Of a stretch of DNA of 7,671 nucleotides, positions 1 to 4,768 are shown in pieces (the first letter of the stretch is position 1; each line of letters begins with the position of its first letter). A program made the translations under genes and the position numbers. The notes under the pieces were generated by a model. The model had not been told where the DNA came from, searched no databases, and saw only the letters and a list, made by a program, of their open reading frames with translations. This DNA is from Lachnospiraceae bacterium (GTDB taxonomy: Bacteria; Bacillota; Clostridia; Lachnospirales; Lachnospiraceae), in assembly GCA_024695225.1 (NCBI GenBank), contig JAILIO010000159.1, positions 1-7,671 on the forward strand, given 5' to 3'.

Positions 1-709
1 CCTCGCGGAAGCTGTCGATCCCTCCGACACGGAAGAGCGCAGTTCCGCGAAGGATATCGTGGACGCAGCCATGGCAGACAGCCGGGCGGGTGAGCATGTC
101 GCAAACTACATGGCAGTGCCGGACCCTGTGGAAGCCCAGTACAGAGACTGGCTCTCCACTGTCTCCGCATCGGAGGGGAACTATCTGATATGCGTGGGCA
201 GATTTGTCCCGGAGAATAATTACGACGTTATAATAAGAGAATTCATGGCCTGCAAAAAGGACATGAAACTCATTCTGATAACCACCATAAACGACGCCCT
301 GAGGGAGTCCATCGACTCGGAGCTTGGATTTTCCAAAGATCCACGGGTTCTTATTTCCCTGCCCGTGTACAACGAGCGGCTGCTCACCAGGATCAGGGCA
401 GGGTCCTTTGCCTATGTGCACGGTCACGAGGTTGGGGGCACAAATCCTTCCCTTTTGGAGAGCCTTGCGGCGTCTCCCCTTTGCCTGGTGCTGGACGTCC
501 CCTTCAACCACGAAGTGTCGGCAGACAGCGGGATCTACTGGACCAAGGAAGAGGGATCTCTTAAGAACGCCATTGAGAAAGCTCTCGCCATGACGCCCTC
601 AGAGAAGGCATCTGTCAGGGAGAAGGCTATCCGGCGGATAAATGAAGCCTACAGCTGGGGGTCCGTGATAGACCGCTACGAGAAGCTGTTCAAACCGGCA
701 TCAAAATAA
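1..709 (+). CDS. Rhamnosyltransferase-type glycosyltransferase (GT4 fold, DUF1972-family), 5' end missing
   Basis: This is the C-terminal part (about 235 residues) of a retaining GT-B glycosyltransferase. The frame is open from base 2 to the TAA at 707-709, so the true start lies to the left of the window. The GTG at 59 is internal and there is no reason to start there. Two motifs point to the Cps2T/WchF-like rhamnosyltransferases: VGRFVPENNY at about bases 194-223, and HGHEVGGTNPSLLE at about 419-460, the family's version of the donor-binding C-terminal loop. Members known from streptococcal capsules transfer L-rhamnose to a lipid-linked first sugar at the cytoplasmic face of the membrane. 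The exact donor and acceptor here are inferred and could differ. It lies 45 bp upstream of the polysaccharide-export genes on the same strand, which supports a role in surface glycan assembly. The N-terminal acceptor domain is not visible. I am confident of the family and less so of the sugar. Confidence 0.85.
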   Translation, partial: LAEAVDPSDTEERSSAKDIVDAAMADSRAGEHVANYMAVPDPVEAQYRDWLSTVSASEGNYLICVGRFVPENNYDVIIREFMACKKDMKLILITTINDALRESIDSELGFSKDPRVLISLPVYNERLLTRIRAGSFAYVHGHEVGGTNPSLLESLAASPLCLVLDVPFNHEVSADSGIYWTKEEGSLKNAIEKALAMTPSEKASVREKAIRRINEAYSWGSVIDRYEKLFKPASK

Positions 710-740
710 AAAAAGTCTGTTCAAATAATGATTCTGATGA

Positions 741-746
741 TATAAT
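741..746 (+). promoter_or_regulatory. Possible -10 element for wzm
   Basis: A perfect TATAAT lies 8 bases before the wzm ATG, in the 45-bp gap after the glycosyltransferase. The best -35 candidate at 17-bp spacing is TGTTCA (718-723), a poor match. If used, transcription would start 1-3 bases before the ATG. No Shine-Dalgarno sequence precedes wzm. The hexamer could be chance in an AT-rich gap. Confidence 0.3.
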
Positions 747-754
747 CACCCACT

Positions 755-1558
755 ATGGCACAGTCATCATTTAAAATCGAAGGAAAATCGGCCATCGGCC
801 AGTTCCTCACATATAAGCCGCTTATTCACGAACTTGTGATGCGTGACCTGAAAGTCAAGTACAGGCGGAGTTTTCTGGGCTATGTCTGGAGCGTGCTGAA
901 CCCGCTCCTCATGATGTGTCTGCAGGCCTGGATATTCACGGTCATTTTCAAGAGCAATATCGAGAACTATCCGCTCTACCTTATAATAGGAAATACGCTG
1001 TACACATTTTTCTCGGAATCCACCACCATTGCCATGAATTCCATCATTTCCAATGCGGGCCTCATAAAGAAGGTGTATCTGCCCAAATTTATCCTGCCCA
1101 TTTCCTCGGTGGTGTCCTCCCTTGTGACCACAGTGTTCTCATTTGCGGCCATCATCATAGTCATGATCATAACCCGGGCGCCGGTGCACTGGACCATTTT
1201 GCTGGCCTGGTTCCCTCTGCTCTCCATGTTCCTGTTCAACTGCGGCGTGGGCATGATCCTTGCGGGACTCACGGTGTACTTCAGGGATATGCAGCACCTC
1301 TACGGGGTCCTGACCCTGGCGCTGATGTATGCGACTCCCATATTCTACTCCATTGACGCCATGACCCCGGAGGTTCAGTTCATGATCAGGCTGAACCCCA
1401 TATATCACTATATAAACCTTTTCCGCTGCATGATAATGATAGGCGCGCTGCCGGGAATAAACACCTGGTTCGCCTGCATATCCAGCGCGGTGGTCACCAT
1501 GTTGATAGGACTTACGGTATTCCGCAAGCTGCAGAAGGACTTCCTGCTGCACATTTGA
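755..1558 (+). CDS. wzm: ABC-2 type polysaccharide export permease (Wzm/TagG family)
   Basis: This 267-residue integral membrane protein is the transmembrane half of an ABC exporter that moves lipid-linked polysaccharide across the cytoplasmic membrane. Length and layout are normal for the family: a charged cytoplasmic N-terminus, then about six hydrophobic segments (roughly residues 44-66, 73-96, 114-140, 146-172, 184-205 and 237-256). Family motifs are visible: RDLKVKYRRSFLGYVWSVLNP at 30-50, LPKFILP at 109-115, YFRDMQHL at 175-182, TPIFYS at 194-199 and NPIYHYINLFR at 214-224. The first ATG of the frame at 755 fits the usual family N-terminus, although no Shine-Dalgarno sequence precedes it; TATAAT does (see promoter entry). 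The gene for its ATPase partner follows after 6 bp, so the two almost certainly form one transcript and one complex. Which polymer it carries is inferred from the neighbours. Confidence 0.93.
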   Translation: MAQSSFKIEGKSAIGQFLTYKPLIHELVMRDLKVKYRRSFLGYVWSVLNPLLMMCLQAWIFTVIFKSNIENYPLYLIIGNTLYTFFSESTTIAMNSIISNAGLIKKVYLPKFILPISSVVSSLVTTVFSFAAIIIVMIITRAPVHWTILLAWFPLLSMFLFNCGVGMILAGLTVYFRDMQHLYGVLTLALMYATPIFYSIDAMTPEVQFMIRLNPIYHYINLFRCMIMIGALPGINTWFACISSAVVTMLIGLTVFRKLQKDFLLHI

Positions 1559-1564
1559 TAAGGT

Positions 1565-2323
1565 ATGAACACAGAAGATAACATAGCGATAAAAGCTGAC
1601 CATATAAGTATGAAATTCAACCTCTCCCAGGAACGGACAGAGGCTTTCAAAGAGTACATCATAAAGAAGCTGAAGAACCAGCTCCATTACACCGAATTCT
1701 ACGCCCTGAGAGACATCAGCTTCACCCTGAAAAAGGGCGGTTCCATAGGTTTCATCGGCAGGAACGGCTCCGGGAAATCGACACTCTTAAAGTGCATCGC
1801 GGGAGTGATGTTCCCCACCAAGGGCACAGTCACGGTTTCCGGCAGCATCGCCCCCCTGATAGAACTGGGTGCAGGCTTCGACCCGGAACTCACAGCCCGG
1901 GAAAATGTGTACCTGAACGGCGCAGTCCTCGGCCATGACAGGAAATTTATGGACTCCCGCTTTGAGGAGATCATGGATTTTGCAGAGCTTTGGGATTTTG
2001 TGGATGTGCCTGTAAAGAACTACTCCAGCGGTATGTACGCCAGGCTGGGCTTTGCCATAGCAACGGAAATAAAGGCCGATATCCTTATTTGCGATGAGAT
2101 CCTGTCGGTTGGCGACATGGCATTCCAGCAGAAGTGCAAGAAGAGGATGGAGGAACTGCTTTCCGGTGGGACCACTCTTCTCTATGTGGGGCAGGACCCC
2201 CAGACTGTTGAGGAAATGTGTGAGGAAGCGCTGTGGCTGGACCACGGGCACATGAGGGAATACGGCCCGTCCTACAAAGTCTGCGGCGCATACATGGATT
2301 ATCTGGACGAGATCTCCCAGTAA
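1565..2323 (+). CDS. wzt: Polysaccharide export ABC transporter ATP-binding protein (Wzt/TagH type, short form)
   Basis: This 252-residue cytoplasmic ATPase should pair with the upstream permease. In order it shows the N-terminal extension common in Wzt/TagH proteins (about residues 14-45), Walker A GRNGSGKST at 65-73, the family-specific GAGFDPELTAREN segment at 102-114, the signature NYSSGM at 152-157, Walker B ILICDE at 173-178 and D-loop SVGD at 181-184. At residue 210, where the switch (H-loop) histidine should be (family wording VSHD), the protein reads VGQD, with codon CAG at 2192-2194. The protein stops soon after the nucleotide-binding domain, so it lacks the C-terminal carbohydrate-binding domain of long Wzt proteins such as those of O9a-type systems. 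The ATG at 1565 lies 6 bp after the wzm stop, with AAGG only one base upstream, so translation may rely on coupling to wzm. The family is certain; full ATPase activity is not. Confidence 0.93.
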   Translation: MNTEDNIAIKADHISMKFNLSQERTEAFKEYIIKKLKNQLHYTEFYALRDISFTLKKGGSIGFIGRNGSGKSTLLKCIAGVMFPTKGTVTVSGSIAPLIELGAGFDPELTARENVYLNGAVLGHDRKFMDSRFEEIMDFAELWDFVDVPVKNYSSGMYARLGFAIATEIKADILICDEILSVGDMAFQQKCKKRMEELLSGGTTLLYVGQDPQTVEEMCEEALWLDHGHMREYGPSYKVCGAYMDYLDEISQ

Positions 2324-2337
2324 GTATCTCGTCAGAT
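2301..2337. terminator. Inverted repeat over the convergent stop codons of wzt and the Rmd paralog
   Basis: ATCT+GACGAGAT (2301-2304, 2306-2313) pairs with ATCTCGTC+AGAT (2326-2337). This gives a 12-bp stem with one bulged G (2305) and a 12-base loop. The repeat contains the TAA of wzt (2321-2323) and the TGA of the opposing gene (2332-2334). It could act as a bidirectional transcription end or 3' RNA stabiliser. No run of T follows on either strand, so it is not a textbook intrinsic terminator. Confidence 0.4.
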
Positions 2338-3267
2338 CCGTTCTCTCCAGCTCTTATAGATATCGGATATGGTGGTTTCCAGCGAGATCTCCGGTTTCCA
2401 CCCCGTGTCTGCGCAGAGTTTTCTCGTATCCGCTTCATATTTGGGCGCGTCCTGAGGCCTGAACCTCAAAGCATCCGCATGGATATCCGGAGTTATGCCG
2501 GTGATGTCGGAGAGGATCTCTATTATGCGGCGGATGGGAACTGCGCTCCCCCTCCCCACATTGTATATCTCCCCGGGGCGTCCTTTTTCGGCGATCAGAT
2601 GCAGAGCTCTCACTATATCCCTGACATCCGTAAAATCTCTCTCAATGTTTATATTTCCCACATACATGGGGAATTCTTTTGCTCCCGCCTTCTCCGCTTC
2701 CACAAACTGGCGGCAGAAATCCGCTATCACAAATCTGTCCGACTGACCGGTCCCGGTCTCGTTGAAAGTCCGGGCAACCATCACCCTCATGCCGTACGCC
2801 CTGGCATATATCCTGCTCATCTGGGTGGCGCATGCCATTGCGGCCGCAAAGACATTGTCAGGCCTGGGCTGCACATCCTCCGTCAACGGATATGTGTCAA
2901 AGGAATGAGGACCGTACTCTTCACCTGCGCCTGCCATGACAATGGCGGGAACTGTCTCAAGCTTTCTCGCCGCATCCAGCACGTTTATAGCTCCGGTCAC
3001 ATTGGTATCAACGGTTTCTCCCGGTTCACGCCACGCCCTGGACACCGAATTCTGCAGGGCGAAATGAAACACCACATCCGGTTCCACAGAAGAGATCACT
3101 TCTCCCACGGCTGCAGCGTCGGTCACATCCAGACTGATGGCGCCATTTTCTCCACAAGAATGGGGAAGGCCGGTGATAATGACATCCACGCCCTTTTCCC
3201 TCAGATAGGGAACCATATGCCGGCCGAAGAGTCCCGTGCCGCCTATGATCAGAGCCTTTTTCATCAC
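2332..3267 (-). CDS. Rmd-like extended SDR protein lacking the Ser/Thr-Tyr-Lys triad (possible pseudoenzyme)
   Basis: This 311-residue NAD(P)-binding Rossmann protein is a paralog of the adjacent rmd product and has normal length for GDP-6-deoxy-mannose reductases. Shared features are the dinucleotide-binding GGTGLFG at 9-15, GEEYG at 115-119, YGMRV at 158-162, FNETGTGQS at 168-176, DFCRQ at 183-187 and RDFTDVRD at 210-217. The catalytic residues are all replaced. The Ser/Thr before EEYG is Ala114, the YxxxK tyrosine is Phe140 (FAAAM) and the lysine is Met144. The frame is intact, with a start chosen at ATG 3267 because AGGAGGG lies 7 bases upstream. An ATG one codon later is also possible. 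The gene lies 67 bp after rmd on the same strand, most likely in one operon. It may bind cofactor or sugar nucleotide without catalysis, partner Rmd, or carry out a different reaction; the sequence does not say which. Enzyme activity as a normal reductase is unlikely. Confidence 0.88.
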   Translation of the reverse strand: MMKKALIIGGTGLFGRHMVPYLREKGVDVIITGLPHSCGENGAISLDVTDAAAVGEVISSVEPDVVFHFALQNSVSRAWREPGETVDTNVTGAINVLDAARKLETVPAIVMAGAGEEYGPHSFDTYPLTEDVQPRPDNVFAAAMACATQMSRIYARAYGMRVMVARTFNETGTGQSDRFVIADFCRQFVEAEKAGAKEFPMYVGNINIERDFTDVRDIVRALHLIAEKGRPGEIYNVGRGSAVPIRRIIEILSDITGITPDIHADALRFRPQDAPKYEADTRKLCADTGWKPEISLETTISDIYKSWRERI

Positions 3268-3274
3268 AACACTT

Positions 3275-3281
3275 CCCTCCT
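3275..3281 (-). promoter_or_regulatory. Strong ribosome binding site of the Rmd paralog
   Basis: AGGAGGG on the minus strand ends 7 bases before the ATG at 3267. It fixes the start of the downstream gene and shows that this gene is set up for efficient translation, which argues against it being a decaying copy. The upstream rmd gene has no such site. Confidence 0.8.
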
Positions 3282-3334
3282 GCTGCCGGGCAAATAAATA
3301 TTTCCCACTGTCTTACAGCCCCCATCTCTCCGCA

Positions 3335-4273
3335 TCACAGTCTCTCCCTCCACCAGTCAAGGGTATCCTTTATGGTCTGCTCTGTGGGGATCACGGGTGA
3401 CCAGCCGGTCTCGGTCCTTATTTTCGTGATATCGGCTTCTATCACCGGGACATCTATGGGTCTGACCCGGGCGGGATCGGTCTCCACCGATGCGTCCACG
3501 CCGCTGATCTCTATGATCATATCCAGAAGGTCTCTTATCCTCCTGGCGTTCTGACTTCCTACGTTGTATGTCTCACCGGCCCTGCCAAACATGGCCAGCC
3601 TCAGGTATGCCTTCACCACATCACGGACATCGGTAAAATCCCTGCGGGATTCCAGATTGCCGGTCCTGAACACATGCTCAGCCTTCCCCTTCTCCATCAT
3701 TATGGCCTGTCTGCAAAAATCCGACAGAACGAAGACTTCAGACTGCCCCGGCCCGAAATGGTTGAAGGATCTGGTCATGATGACCCTCATGCCGTAACTG
3801 CCCGCGTACACTGCACCCATCATGCCCTGACACATCTTGGAAGCCGCGTATATATTGCCCGGGCGGAGAAGTTCTGTCTCCTTTATGGGCACGTGGTCGG
3901 GGTCAATGTGGCCGTATTCTTCGCCGGATCCCACCATGAGCAGAGTAGTCTTAAGCCCCAGCGCCCTGACAGCATCCATCAGGTTGAGGGCTCCTTTAAC
4001 ATTTATATCCATGGTGAGAGCAGGTTTTTTCCAGGAGAGTGCCACAGAACTGAGAGCCGCCAGATGGAAGATGTATTCCGGCCGCTCCTCATAGAGCAGC
4101 CTGTAGAGGGACTGCTCGTCCAATATATCCAGGTGCCTTATCTCGGCCCCTTCGATCTCGAGCTTTTCACCGGGCAGTATGGTGGCTATGACGCTACATT
4201 TCAGCGTCTCCCTTATCTCGCGGACCAGGTACGGCCCCACAAAACCCGCAGCTCCCACAATAAGTGCACGCAT
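3335..4273 (-). CDS. rmd: GDP-6-deoxy-D-mannose reductase (GDP-4-keto-6-deoxy-mannose to GDP-D-rhamnose)
   Basis: This 312-residue cytoplasmic extended SDR enzyme reduces the 4-keto product of GDP-mannose 4,6-dehydratase (Gmd) to GDP-D-rhamnose with NAD(P)H. Visible features are the cofactor loop GAAGFVG at 7-13, HLAALSSV at 70-77, GSGEEYG at 115-121 with Ser116 as catalytic Ser/Thr, YAASK at 142-146 with Tyr142 and Lys146, FNHFGPGQ at 170-177, RDFTDVRD at 211-218, and RPIDVPV at 271-277 near the C-terminus. The motif set and length match Rmd better than Gmd (longer) or RmlB. A GDP-sugar epimerase/reductase of related type remains possible. No gmd gene is in the window. The start at ATG 4273 matches the Rossmann beginning (MRALIVGAAG). 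It has no Shine-Dalgarno sequence, but a promoter-like pair places transcription start at the ATG. It is the first gene of a two-gene minus-strand unit with the Rmd paralog, next to the polysaccharide exporter. Confidence 0.85.
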   Translation of the reverse strand: MRALIVGAAGFVGPYLVREIRETLKCSVIATILPGEKLEIEGAEIRHLDILDEQSLYRLLYEERPEYIFHLAALSSVALSWKKPALTMDINVKGALNLMDAVRALGLKTTLLMVGSGEEYGHIDPDHVPIKETELLRPGNIYAASKMCQGMMGAVYAGSYGMRVIMTRSFNHFGPGQSEVFVLSDFCRQAIMMEKGKAEHVFRTGNLESRRDFTDVRDVVKAYLRLAMFGRAGETYNVGSQNARRIRDLLDMIIEISGVDASVETDPARVRPIDVPVIEADITKIRTETGWSPVIPTEQTIKDTLDWWRERL

Positions 4274-4279
4274 GGATTT

Positions 4280-4308
4280 ATCTTATCACAACACTGCATC
4301 GGGGTCAA
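4280..4308 (-). promoter_or_regulatory. Putative rmd promoter giving a leaderless start
   Basis: On the minus strand, TTGACC (4303-4308) and TAAGAT (4280-4285) are separated by exactly 17 bp. They match the sigma-70 consensus hexamers at 5/6 and 4/6. The -10 ends 6 bases before the rmd ATG, so the expected first transcribed base is the A of the ATG itself. No Shine-Dalgarno sequence lies between. This is inferred from sequence only. Confidence 0.45.
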
Positions 4309-4356
4309 AAATCGAATGTGAAGAGGGGGGACCTCGCCCGGGAATGGATGAACACA

Positions 4357-4390
4357 GTCGACAAAAAATATGTGACTGCGAATTGTCGAC
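4357..4390. repeat. 8-bp perfect inverted repeat GTCGACAA / TTGTCGAC
   Basis: GTCGACAA (4357-4364) and its exact reverse complement TTGTCGAC (4383-4390) flank an 18-base spacer, with centres 26 bp apart. The spacing suits a dimeric protein binding site or a weak hairpin. It lies about 85 bp upstream of rmd and 380 bp upstream of carB. It could be an operator or part of a mobile-element remnant; neither is shown. Confidence 0.5.
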
Positions 4391-4499
4391 CGGGAGCGGA
4401 TAATATCTGTGTCAGGAGAAAAGTCAACTAAAATTCAACAAAATAGACTTCTTAGGTGATTCTTCAGCATTTCTGCTACCGAAGGTTACGAAACTGTCG

Positions 4500-4571
4500 G
4501 GGTATGCGACTCTACCGGACCACATGACACTTTCAGACCACGCAACTCTTTCAGACCACATGACTCTATTA
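4500..4571. repeat. 18-bp tandem repeats, possible IS21-type end remnant
   Basis: Three units start at 4518, 4536 and 4554 with consensus GACCACATGACTCTTTCA. A more degenerate copy at 4500-4517 shares only GACTCT and scattered bases. The array is preceded by TGTCGGGG at 4495-4502. Short tandem repeats just inside a TG-starting terminus resemble the ends of IS21-family insertion sequences, but no istA or istB gene is present and no opposite end was found. The repeat is directly visible; the origin is inferred. Confidence 0.65.
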
Positions 4572-4709
4572 TGTTCAAGCAGACCCACAATACAATTATG
4601 AATGATTTATTTAATCAGGAACAGCAAGAACAAATAAACCTTGGAACAGAAAACGGAATAGAAGTCTCCACAAAAGGATCAAAAATCTAAAAAATATATT
4701 TAGATAAAA

Positions 4710-4738
4710 TTTACATCGAAGGTCTAATGGGCTATAAT
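4710..4738 (+). promoter_or_regulatory. Sigma-70-type promoter of carB
   Basis: TTTACA (4710-4715) and a perfect TATAAT (4733-4738) are separated by exactly 17 bp, 11 of 12 consensus bases in all. Transcription should start near 4745 and leave a leader of only about 24 bases before the carB ATG. That is too short for a PyrR or other attenuator, so any regulation would have to act on initiation. Confidence 0.8.
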
Positions 4739-4757
4739 CTCTTCGGTGTTTTTTGAG

Positions 4758-4763
4758 AGGAGG
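4758..4763 (+). promoter_or_regulatory. Ribosome binding site of carB
   Basis: A perfect AGGAGG ends 5 bases before the ATG at 4769 and fixes this start. The encoded N-terminus (MPKREDI) also matches CarB proteins exactly where they begin. Confidence 0.9.
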
Positions 4764-4768
4764 ACAGT

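Larger units (their letters stand above)
4274..4768. other. 495-bp divergent intergenic region between rmd and carB
   Basis: No convincing gene lies here. From left to right it holds the rmd promoter candidate, an 8-bp inverted repeat around GTCGAC (4357-4390), 18-bp tandem repeats (about 4500-4571), a strongly AT-rich stretch (about 28% GC by hand count over 4591-4740) and the carB promoter and ribosome binding site. One frame is open from 4460 to the TAA at 4688-4690, with an ATG at 4571 (39 codons), but it has no ribosome binding site and no recognisable product. No tRNA, riboswitch or long attenuator leader is apparent. The drop in GC against the flanking genes suggests inserted or decaying DNA. 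Confidence 0.7.

Noticed and set aside
59..61. GTG as the start of the glycosyltransferase
   Set aside because: The frame stays open to the window edge, and the family has an N-terminal domain of well over 100 residues that is missing here. The gene simply begins outside the window.
1139..1687. A 182-codon minus-strand open frame across the wzm/wzt junction
   Set aside because: It covers two well-supported plus-strand genes and its product is unrecognisable.
2233..3297. A 354-codon plus-strand open frame opposite the Rmd paralog
   Set aside because: It is longer than the real gene but has no family motif, has a Cys/His/Arg-rich composition and overlaps the end of wzt. The minus strand encodes a clear SDR with a ribosome binding site, so this is a shadow frame.
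3674..4321. A 215-codon plus-strand open frame opposite rmd
   Set aside because: The minus strand carries the complete Rmd motif set. The plus-strand product is low in recognisable features and rich in His/Ser/Arg, as expected for a shadow.
4399..4404. GATAAT as a promoter -10 in the intergenic region
   Set aside because: No acceptable -35 lies at 16-18 bp (17-bp position reads CTGCGA), and no gene follows closely.
4414..4418. AGGAG followed by AAAAGTCAAC as a ribosome binding site
   Set aside because: No ATG, GTG or TTG follows at a workable distance.
4274..4768. CRISPR array or RNA gene in the divergent region
   Set aside because: The 18-bp repeats are directly adjacent with no spacers, and no tRNA-like or riboswitch-like structure could be recognised by eye.
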